33,234 bases of DNA from Actinomycetales bacterium UBA1383 (lineage in GTDB: Bacteria > Actinomycetota > Actinomycetes > Actinomycetales > Actinomycetaceae): the NCBI GenBank assembly GCA_002305415.1, contig DBQX01000126.1, positions 1 to 33,234 of the forward strand, written 5' to 3'. Made by a program: the position numbers and the translations under genes. The notes below the pieces were generated by a model. That model saw only the letters and a list, made by a program, of their open reading frames with translations. It did no database searches and had not been told where the DNA came from. Shown one piece after another: positions 8,618-16,834 of the stretch; within the stretch, counting starts at the first letter, position 1; each line of letters begins with the position of its first letter.

Positions 8618-9601
8618 CTACCGCGGCCGGAGCTGGACGTTCGGCAGCTCGGGAGCGGGGAGGGGCGGCCCTTCGTAGCCGGTGACGTGACCGAAGCGCG
8701 CCACGCCGTCGGGGTCGCCGGCAATCGCGGCCTGCCAGTGGGCGCGCGCCTCCGCCACCTCGTCGTGGGTGCGGCCGATGAAGTTCCACCACATGACGAT
8801 CTGCTCCTCGAAGGGCGTGCCCCCGATGAGGACCGCCCGCACCGGTTCCGCGCCGGCCGCGAGCACGACCTCGGCGCACCCCGGCGCGAGGTAGGCGAGC
8901 CACGCCGGCTCCAGCGCCGTACCGGCCACGGTGAGCGAGCCGGTGTCCAGCAGCACGCCGTGCTCGAACGCCGGGTCCACCGCGAGCCGCACCGTGGCCC
9001 CGGCCGGGAGGTCCAGCTGGGCCGCGACCAGCGGCGTGTCCGCCCGCGCCGGGGAGGTGACGCCCCCGAGCGTCCCCATGAAGACCTGCACGCGGGCGCC
9101 GTCGACGTCGAACGCCGGCACGTCCGCCACGTGCTCGAACGCCCGCTCGCCGTTGCGGGTGGCGTCCGGCAGCGCGGTCCACAGCTGCACCCCGTGCAGG
9201 CGCCGCTGGGCCGGGAATCGCACGAGCGTACCCTCCTCGGAGTGGCAGATGCCGCGGCCGGCGGTCATCAGGTTGAGCTGGCCGGGGCGGATGGCCTGCA
9301 CGGAGCCGAGCGCGTCGAGGTGCAGCACCTCCCCCTCGAAGAGCCAGGTGACGGTCTGCAACCCGGTGTGCGGGTGCGGGGCCACGTCCATGCCGCCGGT
9401 CTCGGCGATGTCGTCCGGGCCGTAGTGGTCCGCGAAGCAGAAGGCGCCGATGAAGGACCGCTGCCGGGAGGGCAGGGTGCGCCGCACCGTCATGGCGCGC
9501 GGCCCGCCGAGGGGGACGTCCCGCGGGGGGATGAGCTCCACCGGCACCGCCGGGCCCGCCACGCAGACGTGCTCCCGGGGGCGGGATTCGAGGTTGGTCA
9601 C
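8618..9601 (-). CDS. Pirin family protein (cupin)
   Basis: A 327-residue two-domain cupin. The N-terminal half carries the pirin metal site: HPHTGLQTVTW, with two metal His, and CHSEEG with the third His and the Glu further on. The C-terminal half contains IGGTPFEEQIVMWWNF and IGRTHDEV, typical of pirins. Bacterial pirins bind iron or related metals. Some have quercetinase activity and others interact with central enzymes, so the substrate here is open. The gene lies 9 bases after the glutaminase stop and about 10 bases before the first permease, which suggests one transcript. The start at 9601 is ATG, next to the end of the glutaminase gene. Family assignment is firm; function is not. Confidence 0.92.
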   Translation of the reverse strand: MTNLESRPREHVCVAGPAVPVELIPPRDVPLGGPRAMTVRRTLPSRQRSFIGAFCFADHYGPDDIAETGGMDVAPHPHTGLQTVTWLFEGEVLHLDALGSVQAIRPGQLNLMTAGRGICHSEEGTLVRFPAQRRLHGVQLWTALPDATRNGERAFEHVADVPAFDVDGARVQVFMGTLGGVTSPARADTPLVAAQLDLPAGATVRLAVDPAFEHGVLLDTGSLTVAGTALEPAWLAYLAPGCAEVVLAAGAEPVRAVLIGGTPFEEQIVMWWNFIGRTHDEVAEARAHWQAAIAGDPDGVARFGHVTGYEGPPLPAPELPNVQLRPR

Positions 9602-9610
9602 GGGTCCAGA

Positions 9611-10642
9611 CTATGGTGCCGCCCGACGCGCCGGCCGCACCCCGGACGACTCGGTGGTGGGCCTCGGCTCGGACCCCAGCAGGTCGAGGCCGAGGCGGCG
9701 CGAGAGGAAGCGCGCGGCGAGCTGGCCCCGGACGCTGTTGCCGGCGTCGTCGAGCAGGGGCGAGTAGGTGCCCAGGCCACCCTTGCCCGGCGCCACGGTG
9801 ACGATGCCGCCGCCGATCCCGCTCTTGCCGGGCTGGCCGACGTCGTACAGCCAGTCCCCGGAGGTCTCGTACAGCCCGGCGGTCATCATGACGGCGAGCA
9901 CGTGGTGGCACAGCGCGGCGTCGATGACCCGCTCACGGGTGACGGGGTTCACGCCACCGCCCGCGAGGGTGGCGCCCATGGTGGCGAGGTCCGTCGCCGT
10001 GACGGTGAGGCAGCTCTGCCGGGTGTAGAGGTCGAGGGCGAGTGCCGGGTCGCAGCCCAGCCCGCCGCGGCTGTGCAGCAGGAAGGCCAGCGCCCGGTTC
10101 ACGTGGTTGGTCGCGGAGGCGGAGGCGTACACCCCGGCGTCGAGTCCGAGTGGCCGGCCCGCGAAGGCGGAGAGTCCAGCCCTGATCGCGGCCCACCTCT
10201 CCTCGCCCTCGCCGGGCACGAGGCTCGCGGTGGCGATGGCGCCCGCGTTGACCATCGGGTTGGTGCGTCCGTCCGGCTCCCGTTCCACCGCGGCGACGGC
10301 GTTGAACGGCAACCCGGTGGCGTTCGCGCCGATCCGGGCGCGGGCCTCCTCCGGACCGAGCGCCTCGAGGACGAGGGCGAACACGAAGGGCTTGGCGACG
10401 CTCATCAGGGCGAAGGGGACGTCCACGTCACCAGCCGCGTGGACGGCGCCGCCCGTCCCGACGACGCACACCCCGAAGTGGTTCGGATCAGCGTGCGCGA
10501 GCGCGGGGTACACGCTTGAGAGTTCGCCGTGGCGCACGCGACGGAATCGCTCGTGGGCCTCCGCGACGATCTCCCGGACGGCGTCCGCCGTGGGCAGGCG
10601 CCCCGTCGAGACGTAGCGGTGCTGCGGGTTCTCGATCTCCAC
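9611..10642 (-). CDS. glsA: Glutaminase (serine-dependent beta-lactamase-like, GlsA type)
   Basis: A 343-residue enzyme that hydrolyses L-glutamine to glutamate and ammonia. The catalytic SxxK pair is visible as SVAKP (Ser81, Lys84). Family blocks NPMVNAGAI, ATDLATMGATLAGGG and the Gly-rich GKSGIGGGI loop follow. The protein is slightly longer than the about 310 residues of the core enzyme because of a short C-terminal tail. The GTG at 10642 was chosen because GAGGA lies 7 bases upstream and the family homology begins soon after. Longer in-frame starts would run into the cueP 3' region. It is followed after 9 bases by pirin. A cytoplasmic location is expected, as no signal peptide is seen. 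Confidence 0.93.
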   Translation of the reverse strand: MEIENPQHRYVSTGRLPTADAVREIVAEAHERFRRVRHGELSSVYPALAHADPNHFGVCVVGTGGAVHAAGDVDVPFALMSVAKPFVFALVLEALGPEEARARIGANATGLPFNAVAAVEREPDGRTNPMVNAGAIATASLVPGEGEERWAAIRAGLSAFAGRPLGLDAGVYASASATNHVNRALAFLLHSRGGLGCDPALALDLYTRQSCLTVTATDLATMGATLAGGGVNPVTRERVIDAALCHHVLAVMMTAGLYETSGDWLYDVGQPGKSGIGGGIVTVAPGKGGLGTYSPLLDDAGNSVRGQLAARFLSRRLGLDLLGSEPRPTTESSGVRPARRAAP

Positions 10643-10695
10643 GGCACCATCCTCGCCGTTGCGGGCCCCCGGCGGATCGCCGTCGGCGAGAACAG

Positions 10696-11259
10696 TCAGC
10701 CGAGCTGGAGCGTGGTCACGCAGGTGGGGTCGTCCGGTCCGGTGGCGATCGGGGCGGTGGCGCTGAGTCCGCCCCACCTCACGGAGATGGTGCCCTCGAT
10801 GTCCCGTGGCAGCCAGAAGCCGACGAACCCGTTGTCGTAGGTGGTGACGGTCCCGTCAACGTGCACCTCGCCGTCGGCGGCGATGATCGTGACCTCGAGA
10901 TCCTCGCCGACCAGCTCTCCCTGGCAGCTCGCGAGGTTGTGGTAGTAGCAGTCGTGGGTGTTCTCCACGTACGGGGCGAGGGAGAGGTAGAAGAGGTCAT
11001 CGGGGAGCGGGAGCTCGGTCTCGCCGCCGGGAGTGGCGAACACGACCGTGTCGTAGCGGACGGAGCCGGCCAGGCCGGCCTCCCGATCCTCGTTGGTCCG
11101 GTCGAGCGCGCTGACGATCTCCTCGGCGCTGCTGTCCTCCAGCCCGTACGGCGCAAGGAAGTCAGCCTGCGCTGTCTCCTCCGGCGCGGGGCCTGCGCAC
11201 CCCGACACGCTCACTATCGCGATGGCTGCGGCTGCGGCCGCGAGCATGCTCTTCCCCAT
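10696..11259 (-). CDS. cueP: CueP family copper-binding lipoprotein
   Basis: A 187-residue exported lipoprotein. The signal peptide is MGKSMLAAAAAAIAIVSVSG with a lipobox VSGC, so Cys21 would be lipidated and the protein anchored outside the membrane. Mature-part cysteines are Cys104 (HDCYYHNL), Cys112 (ASCQGEL) and Cys180 (TCVTTLQL). Their spacing of 8 and 68 residues equals that of the three copper-site cysteines of Salmonella CueP (96, 104, 172, from memory). CueP binds or reduces periplasmic copper and is part of copper tolerance. The gene lies first in a long minus-strand series, 53 bases before glutaminase, and is divergent from an ABC transporter. No copper exporter or copper regulator is recognisable in the window. 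Confidence 0.88.
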   Translation of the reverse strand: MGKSMLAAAAAAIAIVSVSGCAGPAPEETAQADFLAPYGLEDSSAEEIVSALDRTNEDREAGLAGSVRYDTVVFATPGGETELPLPDDLFYLSLAPYVENTHDCYYHNLASCQGELVGEDLEVTIIAADGEVHVDGTVTTYDNGFVGFWLPRDIEGTISVRWGGLSATAPIATGPDDPTCVTTLQLG

Positions 11260-11322
11260 TACGCTCTCCTCGGACTCGGTACCTCCATGGTCAGCGACGT
11301 CGGAGGGTCATCCCCGCCGGTT

Positions 11323-11341
11323 TCCATCAAGATTCGATGGA
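11323..11341. promoter_or_regulatory. Inverted repeat between cueP and the divergent ABC operon
   Basis: TCCATC and GATGGA form a perfect 6-base inverted repeat separated by 7 bases. It lies in the 158-base region between the divergent starts of cueP (11259) and the ABC ATPase (11418). It could be an operator for either or both genes. It does not match a copper-regulator site that I know, so the partner protein is unknown. An inverted repeat this short can occur by chance. Confidence 0.3.
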
Positions 11342-11417
11342 GTTTCTCCCCACTCAGTGGCCGCGAGCGACACCCGCCCCGCCCCGCAGACGCTCGCACC
11401 AGTCTACGGTGGACGGC

Positions 11418-12173
11418 ATGGGCCATGGCAAGCACGTGGCAGCGGGCGCCGCCGTCGACGCTCCGTCCGGCCACGCCATCCGCGCCGAGAACCTCACCAA
11501 GACCTACGGCACCGGGGAAACCGCGGTGCATGCCCTCGAGGACGTGTCGTTCGGGATCCCGCGCGGGGAGTTCGTGGTGATGCTCGGGCCGAGCGGCTCC
11601 GGCAAGACCACGATGCTCAACGTGGTCGGGGCCCTCGACGCGCCCACGGGCGGCGATCTTCACGTCATGGGCACCTCCCTGTCCGACCTGGACGAGGACG
11701 ACCGCACGCGCTACCGCCTCTCCTCGATCGGCTTCGTCTTCCAGTTCTTCAACCTGGTGCCCACGCTCACCGCCATGGAGAACGTCGAGCTCCTCGCCGA
11801 GATCACCGGCGGCAACGCAGACACCCGCGCCCGCCACGCCCTGGACCAGGTGGGCCTCGGCGATCGCGCGGACCACTTCCCGGGCCAGCTCTCCGGCGGC
11901 GAGCAGCAACGGGTCTCGATCGCACGCGCCCTGGTGAAGGACGTCCCGCTCCTCCTCTGCGACGAGCCGACCGGCGCCCTCGACATCGACACCGGCATCA
12001 ACATCCTCCGCGTGCTGCGGGACACCACCGAGCGTGGCCACACCGTCCTCCTCGTCACCCACAACTCGGAGATCGCCCGCATGGCGGACCGCGTGCTGCG
12101 CCTGCTGGACGGCCGCCTCGTCGCCGATGAGCCCAACGCGGCGCCGGCTGCGCCCGAGGACCTGACGTGGTGA
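11418..12173 (+). CDS. ABC transporter ATPase, MacB/LolD type
   Basis: A 251-residue ATPase. It has Walker A GPSGSGKTTMLN, Q-loop VFQFFNLVP, signature LSGGEQQRVSIARAL, Walker B LLLCDEPTGALD and switch VTHNS. About 25 residues precede the core, which begins near IRAENLTKTYG. The ATG at 11418 gives the usual length; a GTG at 11409 is an alternative, and neither has a strong ribosome site. It may therefore be translated from a short or absent leader, with TACGGT a few bases upstream as a possible -10 element. The permease follows after 7 bases, so the two form a transporter. The pair is divergent from cueP, but a copper role is only a guess. Confidence 0.9.
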   Translation: MGHGKHVAAGAAVDAPSGHAIRAENLTKTYGTGETAVHALEDVSFGIPRGEFVVMLGPSGSGKTTMLNVVGALDAPTGGDLHVMGTSLSDLDEDDRTRYRLSSIGFVFQFFNLVPTLTAMENVELLAEITGGNADTRARHALDQVGLGDRADHFPGQLSGGEQQRVSIARALVKDVPLLLCDEPTGALDIDTGINILRVLRDTTERGHTVLLVTHNSEIARMADRVLRLLDGRLVADEPNAAPAAPEDLTW

Positions 12174-12180
12174 CGGGCCC

Positions 12181-14535
12181 GTGACGGGCCTGCCGCTCAA
12201 GCGCCGCCGGGACATCGCCCGGCAGCGTGGCCAGTTCCTGACCGTCCTCGGCACGATCGTGCTCGGCGTGATGATGTTCGCGGCCACCTACGACGCCTAC
12301 CGCAACCTCGAGGCCTCCTACAACGGCACCTATGACCGCCTCGCCTTCGCGGACATGACGATCACGGGCGGGCCGCCCTCGCTCGACGCCGCCCTCAACG
12401 CGATCGACGGCGTCGCCGTCGTCGAGTCGCGGCGCCAGGCCGACGTCCCGCTCCAGGTGGGCGACGACGTGTTCCTGGGCCGCGTGGTCTCCCTCACCAG
12501 CGACATCAACACGCTCGACGTCGTCGCGGGCGAACTCCCGAGCGGCGGAGCGGAAGGGCTCGCCGAGACCCACCTCGCCGAGCACTTCGGGCTGGAACCG
12601 GGCGACACCGTCACCGTCCTCGGAACGCTCGGCGTCACCGTGACGGGCGCGGCGGTCTCCCCGGAGTACCTCTGGCCGGCCCGCAGCTCGCAGGAGTTCT
12701 TCGAGGCACCCGGCGAGTTCGGCGTGCTGTTCGTGACGGAGGACGTCCTCGACGCCGTCGACCAGGCCCAGGTCCTCTCCCAGCTCCTGGTGCGCTACGA
12801 GCCGGGCGCCGACACCGCGGCCGTGGACGCCGCCGTGCGCGGCACCGCGCTCGAGCAGGGCGCGTCCGCGGTGGTGGCGCGGGCCGACCAGCCATCCAAC
12901 AAGGCCCTCAACCTCGACGTCACCGGGTTCGAGCAGATGGCCGTCTTCTTCCCGGCCATGTTCCTCCTCGTCTCGGGCCTCGCCGCGTACACGCTGCTGA
13001 CCCGGCTGGTGCACTCGCAGCGCAGCGTCATCGGCACGCTCCGGGCGAACGGCTTCTCGCGGCGCACCGTCGTGCGGCACTACCTCTCCTACGGGCTCTG
13101 GCTCGGGGCGGTGGGCGCGGTGCTCGGGATCGCGCTCGGAGTCCCGATGGGCTGGGCGATGACCGCCGCGTACACCGCCGAGCTGGGCATTCCCGACACG
13201 GTGCGCGAACTGAGGTGGATCACCCCCGTGGCCGGCCTCGCGTTCGGGATCGCCGCCGGCGTGCTGTCCGCGTGGGTGCCCGCCCGTCGCGCGGTCCGCA
13301 TCGAGCCGGCAGAGGCGCTGCGGGGCGACTCCCCCGCCACCCCCGCGCGCCGCAGCCTCCTCGAACGGGTCCTCCCGCCGTCGTCCCGCCTCCCGGTCCA
13401 GTGGCGGATGGTGGTCCGGGGCATCGGGCGCAATCCCCGCCGCAGCTCCTCGGTGGTGGTGGCCATCGCGCTCGCGATGACGCTCGTGTACACGACGTGG
13501 GCGATGGTGGACACCGTCACGATCCTCCTCGACCGCCACTTCAACGTGATCAACGTCCACGACGGCGACGTCGTCACCACCGGCCCGGTCGACGCCGCGG
13601 CGGTGGCCGCCGTCGCCGGCGTCCCGGGCGTCCGCACGGCCGAGCCGGTGGTGATCCTCGACGCGTCGCTCAAGGGCCCCGACGGCACCTACTCGACGAC
13701 CCTCTTCGCGTACGAGGCCGGCACCGAGGTCCGCGGGTTCGTGACGGGGAGCGGCGAGGGACCGAGTTCCGGCGTCGTCATGGGAGAGGCGGTCCTGGAG
13801 GAGACCGGCGCCGGGGTGGGGGACACGTTGCGGATCTCACTGCCCACCCTCGGCGCCACGTTCGACCTCCCGATCGAGGACACCGTCCGGGAGCCGATGG
13901 GCAGCCCGGCCTACGTGACGCGGGAGACGCTCCAGGACCTCCTCGCCGCGGACGCCGCTCCCGGGTGGCAGGACGCGATCACCCAGCCGGGGACCTCCGT
14001 GATCGCGCTGCTGCTCGAGGACGACGCCGATCGCGAAGCGGTCCTCGGCGCCGTGGCCGATCTGCCGGTGGTGGCCTCGGCCACCGACGCCCGGGCCGCG
14101 TGGAGCATGATCGAGCAGTTCATGGGGCTCTTCTACCTGATCGTCGGCCTGATGCTGGCCTTCGGCGGCGTGCTCGCTGTGGCGCTCATCTACAACGTCG
14201 TCTCGGTGAACCTCGCCGAGCGCACCGGTGAAATCGCCACGATGCGCGCGAACGGCATCTCGCACCGGCGGATCGGTGCGTACGTGTTGGCGGAGAACAT
14301 GATCCTCACGGCGATCGGGGTGGTCCCGGGGGCACTCATCGCCCGTGCTGCGGCCACCCGGCTGATGTCCACCTATTCCACGGACATCCTCTCCTTCGAC
14401 CTGGAGACGCGGCCGGCGACGATGGTGCTCACCATCGCCGCCATGTTCGTGGTCACCGCGGTCTCCCTGTGGCCCGGGATGCGGGCGGTGCGGCGCCTCG
14501 ACATCGCCACCGAGGTGCGCGAACGCTCGCAGTAG
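12181..14535 (+). CDS. FtsX-type ABC transporter permease (two FtsX domains)
   Basis: A 784-residue permease partnered with the preceding ATPase. A first membrane helix lies near residues 20-42 (FLTVLGTIVLGVMMFAATY), followed by an extracytoplasmic domain to about residue 255. Then come three to four helices with the cytoplasmic coupling segment VIGTLRANGFSRR. A second helix lies near 415-440, followed by a second outside domain. A final FtsX domain (about 640-770) repeats the coupling segment as EIATMRANGISHRR. The internal duplication of the TLRANG/TMRANG element is directly visible. Start is GTG at 12181, just after the ATPase stop. The family acts on envelope lipids, lipoproteins or exported peptides; the substrate here is unknown. 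Confidence 0.88.
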   Translation: MTGLPLKRRRDIARQRGQFLTVLGTIVLGVMMFAATYDAYRNLEASYNGTYDRLAFADMTITGGPPSLDAALNAIDGVAVVESRRQADVPLQVGDDVFLGRVVSLTSDINTLDVVAGELPSGGAEGLAETHLAEHFGLEPGDTVTVLGTLGVTVTGAAVSPEYLWPARSSQEFFEAPGEFGVLFVTEDVLDAVDQAQVLSQLLVRYEPGADTAAVDAAVRGTALEQGASAVVARADQPSNKALNLDVTGFEQMAVFFPAMFLLVSGLAAYTLLTRLVHSQRSVIGTLRANGFSRRTVVRHYLSYGLWLGAVGAVLGIALGVPMGWAMTAAYTAELGIPDTVRELRWITPVAGLAFGIAAGVLSAWVPARRAVRIEPAEALRGDSPATPARRSLLERVLPPSSRLPVQWRMVVRGIGRNPRRSSSVVVAIALAMTLVYTTWAMVDTVTILLDRHFNVINVHDGDVVTTGPVDAAAVAAVAGVPGVRTAEPVVILDASLKGPDGTYSTTLFAYEAGTEVRGFVTGSGEGPSSGVVMGEAVLEETGAGVGDTLRISLPTLGATFDLPIEDTVREPMGSPAYVTRETLQDLLAADAAPGWQDAITQPGTSVIALLLEDDADREAVLGAVADLPVVASATDARAAWSMIEQFMGLFYLIVGLMLAFGGVLAVALIYNVVSVNLAERTGEIATMRANGISHRRIGAYVLAENMILTAIGVVPGALIARAAATRLMSTYSTDILSFDLETRPATMVLTIAAMFVVTAVSLWPGMRAVRRLDIATEVRERSQ

Positions 14536-14565
14536 GCCGGAAGGCTCTGCACCCCATACGCACGG

Positions 14566-16125
14566 TCAGCCCCTGAGCCGCAGCAGCCGCACACCCGTTG
14601 TCACGAGCGCCGCCCAGCGCTGCCCTCCCACGCCGTCGGGCGGGTGGATGCGCATCAGACGCTGCACGGCGACGGTCTGGGCCTCGGTGTACTTGACGAT
14701 TCCCTCCCGGCCGTGTCGGCGTCCCACGCCGGAGGCCTTCCAGCCACCCATCGGGGCGTCGTAGGAGCTCCAGGTCGCGGCGTACCCCTCGTTCACGTTC
14801 GCGGTGCCCACCTGGAGGCGCGCCGCCACCGCCGCGCCGCGCCGGGACGTCGACCACACGGCGGCATTCAGGCCGTACTCGCTGTCGTTCGCTCGGGCCA
14901 CCGCCTCGGCCGCGTCGCGCACGCGGTACAGCGAGACCACCGGCCCGAAGGTCTCGGCGCGGGCCACCTCCATGTCCTCCGTGACGCCCTCCAGGACGGT
15001 GGGCTCGAAGAACAGCGGCCCGAGGTCGGGCCTCTCCCGCCCGCCGGCGAGCACCCGCGCCCCCTTCGCGACGGCGTCGTCCACGTGCCGGCGGACCACT
15101 GCCAGTTGCGCCGCACTCACCAGCGACCCCATGTCCGCATCCCACGTGAGGCCCGCGGCGAGCCGCATCTGGCGCACCCGGTGCGCGAACGCGGCGGCGA
15201 GGCGGTCGTAGACCGGGGCCTCCACGTAGATCCGCTCGATGCTGATGCACAGCTGCCCGGAGTTCGAGAAGCAGGCGTGCACCGCCTGCCGCGCTGCGGC
15301 CTCCACATCGGAGTCCGCCAGGACGATCATGGGGTTCTTGCCGCCCAGTTCGGCGGAGAAGCCGATGAGGCGGAGCCCGCACTGCTCGGCCACCACCCGC
15401 CCCACGGCCGTGGAACCGGTGAACATCACGAAGTCGACGGCGTCGATGAGGCTGGGCCCCAGTACCGTCCCCTCCCCGGTGACCACGTGGAAGAGGTCCG
15501 GGGGAAGGCCCGCCTCCCGCAGCAGCTCGACGGCGGCGAGCGCCGTGAACGGGGTCTGGCGGTCCGGCTTCAGCACCACGGCGTTGCCCGCCACGAGCGC
15601 CGGCACCGCGTCGGACACCGCGAGGGTGAAGGGGTAGTTCCACGGGCTGATGACGCCCACCACGCCCCGCGGCCGGTGGTGGACCACGGTGGTGGTGAGG
15701 AGCGGGACGGCGCCCTCGCGGCGGCGCGTCCGCAGGTGGCGGCCCGCGGTGCGCGCGTAGTAGAGCGCGTTCGCGGCGACGTCGGCGACCTCCTCGTGCG
15801 CGCTCGCCCGCGACTTCCCGGATTCCACCTGGATGAGGTCGAGCAGCTCGTCCTGGCGGGCGAGGACGAGGTCGTGGTAGCGGCGCGCCACGGCAGCCCG
15901 CTCGCGCAGCGGCCGGGCCGCCCAGCCACGCTGTGCCGCGCGGGCGCGGGCGACGGCGGCGGCGACGTCGTCGGCCGTGCAGGTGGGCACCTCGCCGATG
16001 CCGGAGCCGTCGAAGGGGCTGTGGGTCACCTGGCGCCGTCGCCCCGGGGCGGCGGACACCAGGGCGGCGAGGCGCGCGGGCCGCTCGACGCCGAGGGGAC
16101 TGGTCATGATTCCTCGAATGGTCAC
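14566..16125 (-). CDS. NAD(P)-dependent aldehyde dehydrogenase, succinate-semialdehyde dehydrogenase (GabD2) type
   Basis: A 519-residue aldehyde dehydrogenase. Numbered from the first start, catalytic Cys293 lies in SNSGQLCIS, general base Glu259 in ELGGKNP, oxyanion Asn163 in PWNYPF and cofactor Lys186 in VLKPD. C-terminal block ETFGPVVSLY is present. Overall it resembles the actinobacterial GabD2 succinate-semialdehyde dehydrogenases, but substrate assignment from family alone is weak. GTG at 16125 (GGAGG upstream) and ATG at 16107 (GAGGA upstream) are equally possible starts. It is divergent from the XRE-cupin regulator of the 2-oxoacid oxidoreductase operon, so the regulator may control both. 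In that setting it may oxidise the aldehyde that yields the acid used by the acyl-CoA synthetase. Confidence 0.88.
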   Translation of the reverse strand: MTIRGIMTSPLGVERPARLAALVSAAPGRRRQVTHSPFDGSGIGEVPTCTADDVAAAVARARAAQRGWAARPLRERAAVARRYHDLVLARQDELLDLIQVESGKSRASAHEEVADVAANALYYARTAGRHLRTRRREGAVPLLTTTVVHHRPRGVVGVISPWNYPFTLAVSDAVPALVAGNAVVLKPDRQTPFTALAAVELLREAGLPPDLFHVVTGEGTVLGPSLIDAVDFVMFTGSTAVGRVVAEQCGLRLIGFSAELGGKNPMIVLADSDVEAAARQAVHACFSNSGQLCISIERIYVEAPVYDRLAAAFAHRVRQMRLAAGLTWDADMGSLVSAAQLAVVRRHVDDAVAKGARVLAGGRERPDLGPLFFEPTVLEGVTEDMEVARAETFGPVVSLYRVRDAAEAVARANDSEYGLNAAVWSTSRRGAAVAARLQVGTANVNEGYAATWSSYDAPMGGWKASGVGRRHGREGIVKYTEAQTVAVQRLMRIHPPDGVGGQRWAALVTTGVRLLRLRG

Positions 16126-16253
16126 TGCCCTCCATCTTCTGCGGTGTCACCGCCGTCCGCACTCCGATGGTCCCGTGTCCGCGGTGGTGCCCGTGGTTAT
16201 CCTCGTGGTGTCGCCGGGCAAGGGTGCCCGGGAACGTCGCGAAGGGGATCGCA

Positions 16254-16829
16254 GTGCCAGCCGCCACACTCGGACAGAAGCTCACCACGCTGCGCGAGTC
16301 GCTCGGGCTCTCGGTCGACGAGGTGGCCGAGCGTTGCCAGTGCGAACCGGTCGTCATCGCCGGCCTGGAGGCCGGCGAGCTCTCCCCCTCCCTGGCACCG
16401 CTGCTGCGGATCACCCGGGCGCTCGGGGTGCGGCTCGGGACGCTCCTCGACGACGACGCCGTGATCGGCCCGGTGGTCACGCGGGCCGGCGAGGCGGGGA
16501 CCGCGCCCCGGCTGAAGTCGCTGCAGACGGCGTCCGACGCCGGCCTCCTCAGCTACCACTCGCTCGCCGCCTCCAAGGTGTCCCGCCACATGGAGCCCTT
16601 CATCATCGACGTGGCCCCGAGCGAGCTGGAACGCAGCGGCCGCTCCAGCCACGAGGGCGAGGAGTTCATCTACGTGCTCTCCGGCTCGCTGGAGGTGGAG
16701 TACGGCCGCGAGGTGCACGTGCTCTGGCCGGGTGACTCGATCTACTTCGACTCGATCGTGCCGCACGAGGTCCGCACCCACGGGGCGGCCGCCGCGCGGA
16801 TCCTCGCCGTCGTGCACGTCCCGGAGTAG
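16254..16829 (+). CDS. XRE-family transcriptional regulator with C-terminal cupin domain
   Basis: A 191-residue regulator. Residues about 6-66 form an XRE helix-turn-helix (LGQKLTTLRESLGLSVDEV, then GLEAGELSPSLAPLLRI). Residues about 118-190 form a cupin: SHEGEEFIYVLSGSLEVEYG, LWPGDSIYFDS and VPHEV. Such proteins sense a small metabolite or metal with the cupin and control the neighbouring operon. GTG at 16254 was chosen because AAGGGG lies 6 bases upstream; a longer reading from 16167 would start with non-homologous Trp/Cys-rich residues. Only 5 bases separate it from the acyl-CoA synthetase fusion gene, so it is in the same transcript, with autoregulation likely. The ligand may be an acyl-CoA, acid or 2-oxoacid of the pathway (inference). 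Confidence 0.92.
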   Translation: MPAATLGQKLTTLRESLGLSVDEVAERCQCEPVVIAGLEAGELSPSLAPLLRITRALGVRLGTLLDDDAVIGPVVTRAGEAGTAPRLKSLQTASDAGLLSYHSLAASKVSRHMEPFIIDVAPSELERSGRSSHEGEEFIYVLSGSLEVEYGREVHVLWPGDSIYFDSIVPHEVRTHGAAAARILAVVHVPE

Positions 16830-16834
16830 GGACG

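Noticed and set aside
14536..14565. A terminator between the convergent permease and aldehyde dehydrogenase genes
   Set aside because: No stable stem followed by a T-run is visible, and the same holds for the other short convergent gaps.
14644..16464. A 606-codon plus-strand frame through the aldehyde dehydrogenase gene
   Set aside because: It is antisense to a gene with all catalytic residues intact and has a His/Arg-rich composition with no motif.
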